55,587 nt of DNA from Erysipelotrichaceae bacterium (GTDB taxonomy: Bacteria > Bacillota_I > Bacilli_A > RFN20 > CAG-449): the NCBI GenBank assembly GCA_015059045.1, contig SVBD01000011.1:1-55587 (forward strand), read 5' to 3'. Every line of letters begins with the position of its first letter. Position 1 is the first letter of the stretch. Made by a program: the position numbers and the translations under genes. Shown one piece after another: positions 1 through 9,865 of the stretch. The notes under the pieces were generated by a model. The model made no database searches and had not been told where the DNA came from. It saw nothing but the letters and a program-made list of their open reading frames with translations.

Positions 1-30
1 ATAGACAACAATCCTTGAATAAATTAATAT

Positions 31-73
31 GTGCTTAACATTTTCAGTTAGTCCAACTTTTGGGGTTAAGTAC
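31..73. other. Imperfect inverted repeat downstream of tuf
   Basis: GTGCTTAAC (31-39) can pair with GTTAAGTAC (65-73), with one wobble pair and a 25-base loop. It lies just after the tuf stop codon in the direction of transcription. There is no run of T after the stem on the minus strand, so it is not a normal intrinsic terminator; it could be a 3' stabilising stem. Nothing else is recognisable in 1-107. Confidence 0.25.
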
Positions 74-107
74 ATTTCAACGACTCTAAAATTTACTATA
101 AACTCAA

Positions 108-1292
108 CTATTTAATAATTTCGCTAACAGTACCAGCACCTACTGTACGGCCACCTTCACGGATTGAGAATTTTGTACCTTTTTCAATAGCAACTGGGTG
201 AATTAATTCAACTGTTAATTCAACGTTGTCACCAGGCATAACCATTTCAACACCAGCAGGAAGTGTAATTACACCAGTAATGTCTGTTGTACGGAAATAG
301 AATTGAGGTCTGTAGTTTGATAAGAATGCAGTGTGACGTCCACCTTCTTCTTTTGTTAATACGTAAACTGAAGCTGTGAATTTTGTGTGTGGAGTAACTG
401 AACCAGGTTTAGCTAATACTTGTCCACGAACAACTTCATCACGGTTAACACCACGTAATAAGATACCAGCGTTATCACCAGCTTGAGCTGAATCTAATTG
501 TTTACGGAACATTTCGATACCAGTAACAACTGATTTACGTGTTTCTTTAATACCAACGATTTCAACTTCTTCACCCATTTTAACTGTACCACGTTCAACT
601 CTACCAGTTACAACTGTACCACGACCTGTGATAGTTAAAACGTCTTCAATAGCTAATAAGAATGGTTTGTCTGTATCTCTTTCTGGAGCTGGGATGTAAG
701 AATCACATTGATCCATTAATTCTAATACAGCTTTTTCTGCTTCTGGATCACCATCTAAAGCTTGTCTAGCTGAACCACGGATGATTGGTGTTTCATCTCC
801 TGGGAAACCATAGCTTGATAAGATGTCACGAACGTCCATTTCAACTAAGTCGATTAATTCTGGGTCATCAACTAAGTCACATTTGTTTAAGAATACTACG
901 ATGTATGGAACACCAACTTGTCTTGCTAATAAGATGTGTTCACGAGTTTGAGGCATAACACCGTCTGTAGCAGCACAAACTAAGATAGCACCGTCCATTT
1001 GAGCAGCACCTGTAATCATGTTTTTAACATAGTCAGCGTGGCCTGGGCAGTCTACGTGAGCATAGTGTCTAGTAGCTGTTTGGTATTCGATGTGAGCTGT
1101 GTTAATTGTAATACCACGTGCTTTTTCTTCTGGTGCAGCGTCGATTTGATCGTATGCTTTCTTTTCTGATAAGCCGTGTTTTGCTAATACTGTTGTAATA
1201 GCAGCTGTTAATGTTGTCTTACCATGGTCAACGTGTCCAATAGTACCAATATTAACGTGAGTTTTACTTCTGTCAAATTTTTCTTTTGCCAT
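108..1292 (-). CDS. tuf: Elongation factor Tu
   Basis: Cytoplasmic GTPase that delivers aminoacyl-tRNA to the ribosome. The 394-residue length is typical of the family. The GTPase motifs are all visible: GHVDHGKT at 19-26, the RGITI effector region near 59-63, DCPGH at 81-85 and NKCD at 136-139, followed by the two beta-barrel domains. The start is ATG with AGGAGGAA about 9 bases upstream. It is the last gene of the str operon, but a good promoter (1340-1368) in the fusA-tuf gap should allow extra, independent expression, as expected for so abundant a protein. No anomaly seen; identification is certain. Confidence 0.99.
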   Translation of the reverse strand: MAKEKFDRSKTHVNIGTIGHVDHGKTTLTAAITTVLAKHGLSEKKAYDQIDAAPEEKARGITINTAHIEYQTATRHYAHVDCPGHADYVKNMITGAAQMDGAILVCAATDGVMPQTREHILLARQVGVPYIVVFLNKCDLVDDPELIDLVEMDVRDILSSYGFPGDETPIIRGSARQALDGDPEAEKAVLELMDQCDSYIPAPERDTDKPFLLAIEDVLTITGRGTVVTGRVERGTVKMGEEVEIVGIKETRKSVVTGIEMFRKQLDSAQAGDNAGILLRGVNRDEVVRGQVLAKPGSVTPHTKFTASVYVLTKEEGGRHTAFLSNYRPQFYFRTTDITGVITLPAGVEMVMPGDNVELTVELIHPVAIEKGTKFSIREGGRTVGAGTVSEIIK

Positions 1293-1339
1293 TATTGAAT
1301 TTCCTCCTAAGTAATTAATTTTTGAATTTCAACGAATTC

Positions 1340-1368
1340 ATAATATAGCATTTATTTAAATAAATCAA
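1340..1368 (-). promoter_or_regulatory. Sigma-A-type promoter for tuf
   Basis: On the minus strand, TTGATT (1363-1368) and TATTAT (1340-1345) are separated by exactly 17 bases, about 48 bases before the tuf start. Both hexamers and the spacing are the same as in the rpsL promoter at 4569-4597, which supports both calls. Confidence 0.7.
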
Positions 1369-1410
1369 CATTTTAATGAAAAATGCGATTTTCATTTGCT
1401 AGTCTATTGA

Positions 1411-3480
1411 CTAACGACCAGCTTTTTTGATGATTTCGTCCATAATGAATTTTGGACATTCATCATAGTGATCCATTTCCATTGTGTAGTTAGCTCTACC
1501 TTTTGTCATGGAACGTAAATCTGTAACATAGCCAAACATGTTAGCTAATGGTACAAATGCATCGATAACTTGAGCGTTACCTCTTTCGTTTTGACCTTGG
1601 ATTTCTCCACGTCTTGAACTGATGTCACCCATTACATCACCCATGTATTCAGATGGTACTGTAACTTCAACCTTAACAATTGGTTCAAGAATTACTGGGT
1701 TACATTTTTTAGCAGCTTCTTTTAATGCTAATGAAGCAGCAACTTTATAAGCAGCTTCTGATGAGTCAACATCGTGGTATGATCCATCAAATAATGTTGC
1801 TTTGATGTCAATTACTGGATATCCAGCAACTAAACCTCTGTCTAATGAATCCTTTAAGCCTTCGCAAGTTGGTTTGATATATTCTCTTGGAACTGTACCA
1901 CCAACGATAGCGTCAACGAATTCGAATCCTTTTCCTGGGTTTGGTTCAAATCTGATCCATACGTGACCATATTGACCGTGACCACCAGATTGTTTAACGT
2001 ATTTACCTTCACATTCTGCTTCTTTACGAATTGTTTCTCTATAAGCAACTTGTGGAGCACCAACGTTAACTTCAACTTTAAATTCTTCTTTTAATCTAGT
2101 AACCATAACATCTAAGTGTAATTCACCTACACCAGCGATGATGTGTTGACCAGTTTCTTTATTTGTTTGGAATCTAAATGTTGGGTCTTCTTCAGATAAT
2201 TTGATTAAACCAGCTGTCATCTTTTCTAGGTCGCCTTTTGATTTTGGTTCGATAGCTTCTGAGATAACTGGATCTGAGAATTTGATTGATTCTAAAACAA
2301 CAATGTTGTTTTCATCACATAATGTATCACCTGTTGTAGTTGATTTTAAACCAACTGCAGCACCGATATCACCAGCGTTAACTTCTTCAACTTCTTCTCT
2401 CTTATTTGAGTTCATAATAACTAAACGAGAGAATCTTTCTTTAACGCCTTTTGTTGAGTTGTATACATATGAACCAGCTTTAGCTGTTCCTGAATAAACT
2501 CTGAAGAATGCTAATTTACCAATGAATGGGTCAGTCATAATTTTGAATGCTAATGCAGCAAGTGGTGCATCGTCTTTTGGTTCACAAACTACTTCTTCTT
2601 CATATTCATTTGTTCCAACTGCGTGTTTAATATCAATTGGAGATGGTAAGTATTCGATAATAGCGTCTAATAAAGGTTGGATACCTTTGTTTTTATAAGC
2701 AGATCCACATAATACTGGGAAGAATTCTGCTGTTAAAACTGCTTTACGAATTACTGATTTAATTTCTTCGACTGTTGGTTCTTCTCCTTCTAAGACTTTC
2801 ATCATGAAGTCATCATCGAAGTTTGCTAATTTTTCAATTAATTCTGCTCTATAAGTTTCAACTTTATCTTGATATTCAGCTGGAACTTCTACGATTTCTG
2901 GGTGTTCACCTTTAACGTCAGAATAGACATAACCTTTTCTTTCGATAATGTCAATAACACCTTTTAATTGAGATTCAATACCAATTGGATATTGAATTGG
3001 AGCAGCGTTAGCGCCTAATTTTTCTCCGATTGATCTATAAGCCATATCGAAGTCAGCACCAATAGCGTCTAATTTGTTAACGAATACAATTCTTGGAACA
3101 GAGTATTTTGTACCTTGTCTCCAAACTGTTTCTGTTTGTGGTTCAACACCGCTTTTTCCGTCTAAGACAGTAACAGCACCGTCTAATACACGAAGTGAAC
3201 GTTCAACTTCAGCTGTGAAGTCGACGTGGCCAGGAGTGTCGATTAAGTTGATTCTGTGATTTTTCCAATAACAAGTTGTTGCAGCAGAAGTAATTGTAAT
3301 ACCTCTTTCTTGTTCTTGTTTCATCCAGTCCATTGTAGCTGTTCCATCGTGTGTATCACCGATTTTGTAAACTTTACCTGTGTAGAAAAGAATTCTTTCT
3401 GAACAAGTTGTTTTACCAGCGTCAATGTGAGCCATAATACCGATATTACGTGTTTGTGCGATATCTAATTTACGAGCCAT
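1411..3480 (-). CDS. fusA: Elongation factor G
   Basis: Translocation GTPase of the ribosome; 689 residues, normal for bacterial [11 protein letters not shown] (17-24) is the P-loop, and DTPGH and NKLD follow in the G domain; domains II-V are complete, ending in the usual domain V region. The start is ATG behind GGAGGGAATT. It begins 12 bases after rpsG ends, so it is translated from the rpsL-rpsG-fusA message. The sequence looks like a translocating EF-G rather than a ribosome-protection (TetM) or FusB-type paralogue, given its length and position in the str operon. Confidence 0.98.
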   Translation of the reverse strand: MARKLDIAQTRNIGIMAHIDAGKTTCSERILFYTGKVYKIGDTHDGTATMDWMKQEQERGITITSAATTCYWKNHRINLIDTPGHVDFTAEVERSLRVLDGAVTVLDGKSGVEPQTETVWRQGTKYSVPRIVFVNKLDAIGADFDMAYRSIGEKLGANAAPIQYPIGIESQLKGVIDIIERKGYVYSDVKGEHPEIVEVPAEYQDKVETYRAELIEKLANFDDDFMMKVLEGEEPTVEEIKSVIRKAVLTAEFFPVLCGSAYKNKGIQPLLDAIIEYLPSPIDIKHAVGTNEYEEEVVCEPKDDAPLAALAFKIMTDPFIGKLAFFRVYSGTAKAGSYVYNSTKGVKERFSRLVIMNSNKREEVEEVNAGDIGAAVGLKSTTTGDTLCDENNIVVLESIKFSDPVISEAIEPKSKGDLEKMTAGLIKLSEEDPTFRFQTNKETGQHIIAGVGELHLDVMVTRLKEEFKVEVNVGAPQVAYRETIRKEAECEGKYVKQSGGHGQYGHVWIRFEPNPGKGFEFVDAIVGGTVPREYIKPTCEGLKDSLDRGLVAGYPVIDIKATLFDGSYHDVDSSEAAYKVAASLALKEAAKKCNPVILEPIVKVEVTVPSEYMGDVMGDISSRRGEIQGQNERGNAQVIDAFVPLANMFGYVTDLRSMTKGRANYTMEMDHYDECPKFIMDEIIKKAGR

Positions 3481-3492
3481 AATTCCCTCCGA

Positions 3493-3963
3493 CTACCATC
3501 TATAATGTGCATAAGCTTTGTTAGCTTCAGCCATTTTATGTGTATCGTCTCTCTTTTTAACAGAAGCACCTGTTCCATTAGCAGCATCGATAATTTCAGC
3601 AGCTAATTTGTCTTCCATTGATTTTTCATTTCTTAAACGAGCGTAGTTAACTAACCATCTTAAGCCTAATGTTACTCTACGTTCAGCACTTACCTCAATA
3701 GGTACTTGGTAGTTAGCAGCACCAACTCTTCTTACTTTTAATTCAAGAGCAGGCATAATGTTTCCGATTGCAACTTCAAATACTTCCATTGCAGGTTTTC
3801 CAGTTTTTGCTTCAATTTTATTGAATGCGTTGTATAAGATAGTTTGAGCTGTTCCTCTTTTACCATCTAACATAATTTTGTTAATTAAACGTGTTACTAA
3901 TTTTGAATTGTAAATTGGATCTGGTAACACATCGCGTTTTGCGACATTTCCTTTACGTGGCAT
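3493..3963 (-). CDS. rpsG: 30S ribosomal protein S7
   Basis: Primary 16S rRNA-binding protein that nucleates assembly of the 30S head. At 156 residues it is the standard length, starting [12 protein letters not shown] and ending with the conserved AHYRW tail. The start is ATG behind AAGGAGGA. It sits between rpsL (64-base gap) and fusA (12-base gap). In Escherichia coli S7 represses the operon by binding the rpsL-rpsG gap; nothing obviously matching that structure is visible in the short gap here. Confidence 0.98.
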   Translation of the reverse strand: MPRKGNVAKRDVLPDPIYNSKLVTRLINKIMLDGKRGTAQTILYNAFNKIEAKTGKPAMEVFEVAIGNIMPALELKVRRVGAANYQVPIEVSAERRVTLGLRWLVNYARLRNEKSMEDKLAAEIIDAANGTGASVKKRDDTHKMAEANKAYAHYRW

Positions 3964-4027
3964 TTAAAAATCCTCCTTTCTAACTTAATATAATATTTTT
4001 AGAATTTTTATTTTTTACGTATTTAGA

Positions 4028-4447
4028 CTATTTCTTTTCTTTTGGTTTTTTAGTTCCGTATAATGATCTACTTTGTCTTCTTTCGTTAACACCAGCGCAA
4101 TCTAATGTTCCACGAACGATATGGTAACGTACACCAGGTAAATCCTTAACACGGCCACCACGAATTAAAACAGTACTGTGTTCTTGTAAGTTGTGTCCTT
4201 CACCGCCGATGTAAGCAGTAACTTCAAAGCCGTTGCTTAAGCGAACACGAGCGTATTTACGTAAAGCTGAGTTAGGCTTTTTAGGAGTCATTGTACCAAC
4301 ACGAGTACAGACACCACGCTTTTGAGAAGCACTTTGGTCTTTTGTTTTCTTTGCGAGTGAGTTCCAGCGTTTATTAAGTGCTGGGGCCTTGGATTTTTCA
4401 ATTGCACTTGTACGTCCTTTACGAACTAATTGGTTAATTGTAGGCAT
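4028..4447 (-). CDS. rpsL: 30S ribosomal protein S12
   Basis: Decoding-centre protein of the small subunit. I start it at the ATG at 4447, giving [12 protein letters not shown] and 139 residues, because AAGGAGG lies about 9 bases upstream and this is where the family starts; an in-frame extension to 4501 runs into the leader and has no ribosome site. The conserved [10 protein letters not shown] and [13 protein letters not shown] loops, where streptomycin-resistance changes occur in other bacteria, carry the wild-type lysines. First gene of the str operon; rpoB/rpoC are not next to it here. Confidence 0.98.
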   Translation of the reverse strand: MPTINQLVRKGRTSAIEKSKAPALNKRWNSLAKKTKDQSASQKRGVCTRVGTMTPKKPNSALRKYARVRLSNGFEVTAYIGGEGHNLQEHSTVLIRGGRVKDLPGVRYHIVRGTLDCAGVNERRQSRSLYGTKKPKEKK

Positions 4448-4568
4448 GAAATAATCCTCCTTTCCTATTTTTCTTGTAAGCCACAACACCAGGTGTTTCA
4501 ATTCTTTCGAATAAAAATCGATGCTTTTGCATCTTTAAACATCGGTGTCTTTTGGCACACGCTTGATT
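4448..4568 (-). promoter_or_regulatory. Structured 5' leader of the str operon
   Basis: About 120 bases separate the rpsL promoter from the rpsL start. The leader contains a GATGC-AAAA-GCATC stem (4520-4533) followed on the minus strand by GATTTTTATT, which resembles a weak attenuator, a looser stem near 4543-4561 and a short palindrome ACACCAGGTGT (4486-4496). No known r-protein leader motif is recognised. Function is inference only. Confidence 0.35.
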
Positions 4569-4597
4569 ATAATAACTTATATATAAGTATTAATCAA
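4569..4597 (-). promoter_or_regulatory. Sigma-A-type promoter of the str operon
   Basis: Minus-strand TTGATT (4592-4597), 17-base spacer, TATTAT (4569-4574). It reads towards rpsL and has the same hexamers and spacing as the tuf promoter at 1340-1368. Confidence 0.75.
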
Positions 4598-4647
4598 TAG
4601 TTTTTTCAAAAAAAATTAATTTTTGGAACACTTGGTAGTGTGGGCAT

Positions 4648-4684
4648 TAAAATCAAAAGAAAACCACGAGATATTCCTCGTGGT
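4648..4684 (-). terminator. Intrinsic terminator of the ABC exporter operon
   Basis: Perfect 8-base stem ACCACGAG (4663-4670) / CTCGTGGT (4677-4684) with a 6-base loop, followed on the minus strand by a T-rich stretch. It starts 6 bases after the stop codon of the upstream ABC gene. Confidence 0.85.
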
Positions 4685-4690
4685 ATTTTC

Positions 4691-7450
4691 TTAAATATCA
4701 TATTTAATAGTAATTTCCCTAGGTGTCTTCTTTAATAAAAGAATTAATGGCATCATTGAGAAAAACAAATTAACCAAATACATTACTCCAAAGCCTACCG
4801 CAAATAGAGCAAATTCATATGGAGGGGTTTTGTAGAAATATGAAAATAAATTGATAGCAACATATGTTAATGTGTAACTCAAAGCCATCGTCAGAGTCGT
4901 TACTGTTAAAGAATCAATAAAGAAAGTCTTATATATTGTCTTTTTATGAACTCCAAGAGCTCTAAATACTCCAATCGTATAAATATTTTTAATCATTTTT
5001 GATCTGTTTGTCATAAACATGAATAAAGAAACAATAATAGCAATAGCGATGATTACAATAAAGAATATTCTTTTAATCAATTCATAAACTTGATCACGAT
5101 AATAATCGTTCATATTAACAATTTTATACCCTAAATCTTTTAGGAATTCATTTGCTTTTTCATAGTCTTCAACAACAATTAAATCCAAATTTCCATCAAC
5201 AGGGGTCATATATTTTATATTTAATACGTCGTATGTAACATTATTTGTATAAATATCAAAAATGCCTAAATCACTTTCATAATATCCAACTATACTACAA
5301 GAAGAAATTGTTCTATTTGGATTAATAGTTTTAATAATATCATATAAATCTTTGGAAATAATAACATCACCATTTCCTATAGTATTTACGTTATTATCGT
5401 TTAAATATGTTATTAATCTTTCGTCTTTTTCAATTTTTTCAAAAGATTTAAAATTAAGCGGTAATCCTTCAGTAGAAAATTTAGAATTATCAGTTAACTT
5501 ATCATAAAATAATGATAAGAATTTTTTATAACTATTTTTATTTGTTTTTGTGTCAAAAACAATAATTTCTTCTTCATCTTCTAAAGCTCCTATCATATTT
5601 AATTGACTTAATCTAACACTATAATTAATTGCATTCCTTAAAACTGGTCTAGTGTAATATACATTAACGCTATCGACACCTGGTTTAAGGTCCCAATCAC
5701 GATAAATCTTTGGTAGTTGATCTAATCCTTTATATTCTAAATATTCTTCATCTGTCATTACTTTCGCATTTGAAAATATATAAGATAAGGCATTAGATTC
5801 TAAACTTTTTTGAGCCCCATTAACAAATTCTAAATACTCATCGTCTTTACAAATAACTGAATTTGCGTCACTTTCTACTACACCTACAACTTTAAAAGTA
5901 CAACCACCAAATCCAAAATTTATTTCACTATCTAATACAACACTATCTTCAATTGTTTTATTGTTGATTCTATAATCCTCTAAATATAATTTTAAATAAC
6001 TTTTTGTGATTAAAACTTCATAGTCGTTTTCTATATTTCTACCCAAATAAAATTCGTCGATTTCTTTTTCTATATCGTTATACCTAACAACATCTATTTT
6101 AATTTTAGTGCCTTTAGTATATGTCTTATTTAAATATCTTAAATCATCACAACTATGATGTGAGAAAAATCTTTGATCAAAACGAACCGGTCTAACTCCG
6201 ATGATACCATTATCTTCTTCTATCCAATTATATAATTCATCTCGATAAACATAGTTTTTCGCTTGTTTATTATTATCTGGATCCAAACTAAAAATAGTAC
6301 GATTCATAAAGTAATTATCTGTAGTCGACTTACTTTCATCTTCACTAACGTAAATTGAATTTAAATTAGATGCAAAATAGATAAAAAATGATATCAATAT
6401 TCCAAAAATCGAAAAGAATGTATATAAAACTTTTGTGGCTTTTTTAGCCCCATATACTTTTTGACATGATGATTTTATTCTTTTAAATATTCCAACTTTT
6501 TTATCACCAACATACGAATTATTAAATTCTAAATCTACTTCTTTTTCCTCTTCTTCCGCTTCTAAAGTATCAATAATCGCGTAGTCATCATTTAGCAATT
6601 GATGTGATGATTCAATAACAATTTTTACTTTACCTTGATATTCTATAACGGATAATTTTAAAGGCTCTGAGGATTCTTTATCTTTATAGGATACAATTTC
6701 TAAATTACCACTTTTTATCGTTTCATTTTCCAAAGAAGATAGTTCGATAATATCTTTGCTATAACTAGCTCCTTTTCCTTGGTTTTCTTTATCACTAATA
6801 ATTTCCCCATCTACAAGATTAATAATTCTATCAGCGAAACGTTTAGCCATATCATTATTATGAGTTACCATAATAATTAGTTTTGTCTTAGAAATAGATT
6901 TTAATATTTTCATAATTTCAATTGTATTAATTGAATCCAAATTACCTGTTGGTTCATCACAAATTAAAATTTTAGAATCTTTCGCTAATGCTCTGGCGAT
7001 TGCAACACGTTGTTGTTGACCACCGGAAAGAGCAGAACTCATTCTACGTTTGTATCTATCCAATCCAACAATTTTTAGACATTTTTCAATACGGTTTTTT
7101 CTTTCTACGGCATTGTTTACTCCTGCTAAAGATAAAGCTACATCTATGTTTTCATAAACCGTTAAATCTTGAAGCAATAGATAATTTTGAAATATATATC
7201 CTATATTTTTGCTACGATATAAATCGATTTTCTTAGAATCATAATGGTTCACTTTTACATCTTCATAAGAAATAGTTCCTTCACCTTTATCTAGTCCACC
7301 GATAATATTTAAAAGAGTCGATTTTCCAGATCCAGACTTACCTAAAATACAAACAAAACCCGTTTTACCAAATTCTAGATTTATCCCTTTCAATACCCTT
7401 CCTTCATCAGAAGAAGAATATGTCTTTTTAATATTTTCAATCTTAATCAA
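4691..7450 (-). CDS. ABC exporter, fused ATPase and FtsX-type permease (second gene of pair)
   Basis: Single chain with an N-terminal ATPase (1-220) and a C-terminal permease. Walker A GKSGSGKST, signature LSGGQQQ and Walker B ILICDEP are intact. The permease has one membrane segment near 340-362, a large outside region of about 400 residues, then three C-terminal segments: the MacB/FtsX (type VII) plan, which drives mechanical or peptide-export work rather than classical import. I place the start at TTG 7450 (MIKIENIKKTY) because AGGCGG sits 9 bases upstream; the GTG at 7459 overlaps that site. It overlaps the end of the previous ABC gene by 8 bases, so the two are translationally coupled and may form a heterodimer. 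Substrate unknown; antimicrobial peptide or lipid efflux is possible. Confidence 0.88.
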   Translation of the reverse strand: MIKIENIKKTYSSSDEGRVLKGINLEFGKTGFVCILGKSGSGKSTLLNIIGGLDKGEGTISYEDVKVNHYDSKKIDLYRSKNIGYIFQNYLLLQDLTVYENIDVALSLAGVNNAVERKNRIEKCLKIVGLDRYKRRMSSALSGGQQQRVAIARALAKDSKILICDEPTGNLDSINTIEIMKILKSISKTKLIIMVTHNNDMAKRFADRIINLVDGEIISDKENQGKGASYSKDIIELSSLENETIKSGNLEIVSYKDKESSEPLKLSVIEYQGKVKIVIESSHQLLNDDYAIIDTLEAEEEEKEVDLEFNNSYVGDKKVGIFKRIKSSCQKVYGAKKATKVLYTFFSIFGILISFFIYFASNLNSIYVSEDESKSTTDNYFMNRTIFSLDPDNNKQAKNYVYRDELYNWIEEDNGIIGVRPVRFDQRFFSHHSCDDLRYLNKTYTKGTKIKIDVVRYNDIEKEIDEFYLGRNIENDYEVLITKSYLKLYLEDYRINNKTIEDSVVLDSEINFGFGGCTFKVVGVVESDANSVICKDDEYLEFVNGAQKSLESNALSYIFSNAKVMTDEEYLEYKGLDQLPKIYRDWDLKPGVDSVNVYYTRPVLRNAINYSVRLSQLNMIGALEDEEEIIVFDTKTNKNSYKKFLSLFYDKLTDNSKFSTEGLPLNFKSFEKIEKDERLITYLNDNNVNTIGNGDVIISKDLYDIIKTINPNRTISSCSIVGYYESDLGIFDIYTNNVTYDVLNIKYMTPVDGNLDLIVVEDYEKANEFLKDLGYKIVNMNDYYRDQVYELIKRIFFIVIIAIAIIVSLFMFMTNRSKMIKNIYTIGVFRALGVHKKTIYKTFFIDSLTVTTLTMALSYTLTYVAINLFSYFYKTPPYEFALFAVGFGVMYLVNLFFSMMPLILLLKKTPREITIKYDI

Positions 7451-9743
7451 GGTAATCACCCGCCTTTAATGTTGCAGCAATTGACTTATCAAATACCTTG
7501 TCTTCAAATTTTTTAATAAATGTAATTGTAATAAGCATTACTACCGCGAAACTAATTATATAAAATAATGGATTTTTTTCCGGACTAGAAATAGTTTCCA
7601 TGTTTGTTACATTAATAACTATAAATAAAACAACTACATCAATAGCAAAAGTAATAATTGCATTAAAAATAATTTCTATGGCATTTATGATGCTAATTTT
7701 CTTTTCGTCATATCCAATTACTTTCATAATTACATAATCATTTTTCTTTCCACCATAAATTAAAGAAAGAATAACTCTTCCAATAATTACACTCAAGAAC
7801 AAAATAATAATTAAGAACAAAATAGAGAATAAACCAGCGTAGAAATTAAAGTCAGTAACTAATCTTTCTTCTTTTTCATTCGCAGTCAATTCAGAATATA
7901 ATCCTTTTTCATTTAAAATATTAACCTGTTCTCTAGTGATATCTTCACTTTCATAGAACGATCTCACACTATAAATATTATCAAAGAAACTATAAGCCAT
8001 TTCTTCAGGCAAAATATACATATATGTTTTACCCATAGTTAATGCGTGAGTGTTATCTATTTTATATTTAGAAATATCAAATAATACATTATTAAAACCT
8101 ATATAAAATTCATCTTTATTAATTGAACTATCAATATAAATTGTATTTTCTTTTATTTCAAACTCTTTAATAACTCTTTTTTCACAAAGATAAGCATAGT
8201 AATAAGAATTGGCTTGAATAGCAAAGTTGCGATATAAACCGCCCTTGCTCATATTTGTTGTTAATTCATTAGATTCGGATAAGTATCCATCAAAAACAGT
8301 TTTTACTTCATCTAATCTAGTTCTATATTCGCTCATTAAATTAAGTAAAGTTTGTTCTTTTGCCATAATAAAATTATGCGTCAAAGTTGGGTCGTACATT
8401 ATTCCAACAACTTTTAATGTAGGAGTTAATCGATTAACCAGCTCATATTGCTCATAGAAAATATCGTTAATTTCGCCACTGATTTGAACTCTAATATCTC
8501 TATTAACTGTTGTATTATAGTTATTAACTTTACAATCAACATTATTATAAATAATAATAATTTCATCTTCTTCTAAATGACTAACACCATCAATTAATTG
8601 CGCATCCATATTTTCAAAATATGGTCTGATGTGATAGGCTTTTTTATAAACATAATTATTTTCTAAGTAAAACTCATATGATTCACCAACATAATCAAAA
8701 CCATATTCACTTGGAATTAATGAATATTTACAAGTGAAAAAATCAGTTGAATCATCAAAAGAAATTCCTTTCTCACTAATAAAATCATCTGCATTTTGAG
8801 AACCTGTAGGATAAGATACAATTGTCTTTTCGTCTTTCAACGTATAATTTGATTGATGAATTGTTACAAGTTCATAACTAGGATTAAAATTCGCAACAGT
8901 GAGCACTAAAAACAATACAACGAAAAATTGAATCAATAAAATCGCACTTGAAAATATAGTTCTTTTTGGCGTTGAAAAATAGTTTTTTAAAGCAAGACGA
9001 AGATAAGTAGAAAATTTAACTTTTTCTTTTTTTATTTCTACTGGTTTTTTTTCGCTTGCATCCATTTGTTTTAACACTTTATTTTCAATGATTTTGCCAT
9101 CTTTCATTACTAACTTTCTTGTTGCAACGTCTTTAAAAGATTCAAAGTCATGAGTAACAATTAAAACTAATTTATTATCACTAAATTTATGAATTAATGA
9201 GATAATTTCTTTTCCAGTTTTAGAATCAAGATTTCCAGTTGGTTCATCACACGCTAAAATTTTCGATTCAACTACTAATGCTCTGGCGATAACGCATCTT
9301 TGTTTTTCACCACCACTTAATTTGTTAGATCTAGTGTGTATGCGATGTTTTAATCCAACATCTTCAATAATTTTTTTAGCTTTAATTTTTGCTTCTTTGT
9401 AATCAACTCCGCGCGCTAATAATGGAGCCATTACATTATCAAGTACAGTATAACTTTCAATTAAATTATAATTTTGAAATATAAATCCTACATTATCATT
9501 TCGATAGTTATCAAAATCTTCTTTAGAAAAATCAGCGGTTGATTGATCATTAATAATCATATCGCCTTCTTCATAAGTATCAATACCAGTAATAACATTC
9601 ATTAATGTAGTTTTTCCAGCACCAGAATCACCTACTATAACAACAATTTCGTTTTGAAATAATTCGAGATTGATATCTTGAATACCAATTGCTACAGATC
9701 CATTTGTGTTATATAATTTTGTGACTTTTTCTAATTTAATCAT
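7443..9743 (-). CDS. ABC exporter, fused ATPase and FtsX-type permease (first gene of pair)
   Basis: 766 residues with the same plan as its neighbour: ATPase at 1-220 (GDSGAGKTT, LSGGEKQ, ILACDEP), one membrane segment near 262-285, a large outside domain, and three C-terminal membrane segments. ATG start with GGTGAT upstream. The gene opens a two-gene operon ending at the terminator at 4663-4684. The outside domains of the two proteins are not obviously alike, which fits a heteromeric exporter. No periplasmic-binding or accessory protein is adjacent. The upstream region carries an element shared with the ECF sigma operon (9801-9827), so envelope-stress control is plausible. The family is clear, the substrate is not. 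Confidence 0.88.
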   Translation of the reverse strand: MIKLEKVTKLYNTNGSVAIGIQDINLELFQNEIVVIVGDSGAGKTTLMNVITGIDTYEEGDMIINDQSTADFSKEDFDNYRNDNVGFIFQNYNLIESYTVLDNVMAPLLARGVDYKEAKIKAKKIIEDVGLKHRIHTRSNKLSGGEKQRCVIARALVVESKILACDEPTGNLDSKTGKEIISLIHKFSDNKLVLIVTHDFESFKDVATRKLVMKDGKIIENKVLKQMDASEKKPVEIKKEKVKFSTYLRLALKNYFSTPKRTIFSSAILLIQFFVVLFLVLTVANFNPSYELVTIHQSNYTLKDEKTIVSYPTGSQNADDFISEKGISFDDSTDFFTCKYSLIPSEYGFDYVGESYEFYLENNYVYKKAYHIRPYFENMDAQLIDGVSHLEEDEIIIIYNNVDCKVNNYNTTVNRDIRVQISGEINDIFYEQYELVNRLTPTLKVVGIMYDPTLTHNFIMAKEQTLLNLMSEYRTRLDEVKTVFDGYLSESNELTTNMSKGGLYRNFAIQANSYYYAYLCEKRVIKEFEIKENTIYIDSSINKDEFYIGFNNVLFDISKYKIDNTHALTMGKTYMYILPEEMAYSFFDNIYSVRSFYESEDITREQVNILNEKGLYSELTANEKEERLVTDFNFYAGLFSILFLIIILFLSVIIGRVILSLIYGGKKNDYVIMKVIGYDEKKISIINAIEIIFNAIITFAIDVVVLFIVINVTNMETISSPEKNPLFYIISFAVVMLITITFIKKFEDKVFDKSIAATLKAGDYLD

Positions 9744-9775
9744 TTAATATCACCAACTTTGCAAATTTAAACCTA

Positions 9776-9805
9776 ATTATAAACTATTATAATTAATAAT
9801 GACAA
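9776..9805 (-). promoter_or_regulatory. Possible sigma-A promoter of the ABC exporter operon
   Basis: Minus-strand TTGTCA (9800-9805), 18-base spacer and TATAAT (9776-9781), about 32 bases before the ATPase start. It overlaps the -10 half of the ECF-like element, so the operon may have tandem promoters or only one of the two. Confidence 0.45.
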
Positions 9806-9827
9806 TTATATATCATAAAAAGGTGCA
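9801..9827 (-). promoter_or_regulatory. ECF-like promoter element (copy 1)
   Basis: Minus-strand TGCACC (9822-9827), then 17 bases, then TGTC (9801-9804). The stretch matches the region upstream of the ECF sigma gene (35709-35735) in spacing, in the TTTTT after TGCACC and in TATAATTGTC. The spacing resembles ECF promoters such as TGAAAC-N16-CGTC of Bacillus SigM. Assignment to the local sigma factor is inference. Confidence 0.55.
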
Positions 9828-9849
9828 AAAAAAAGACCTGTTGGTCTTT
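9827..9849 (-). terminator. Intrinsic terminator of the secA-to-esterase operon
   Basis: AAAGACC (9832-9838) / GGTCTTT (9843-9849) with a 4-base loop, running into eight T on the minus strand (9827-9834). It ends the long secA-prfB-yitT-ctpB-uvrB-esterase unit. Confidence 0.85.
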
Positions 9850-9865
9850 AAAAAATAATTGGTTT

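Noticed and set aside
31-73. Terminator after tuf
   Set aside because: The stem lacks a T run on the minus strand and has a 25-base loop; kept only as a weak inverted repeat.
4448-4501. 18-residue N-terminal extension of S12
   Set aside because: No ribosome site, not found in the family, and it would run through the leader; ATG 4447 has AAGGAGG.
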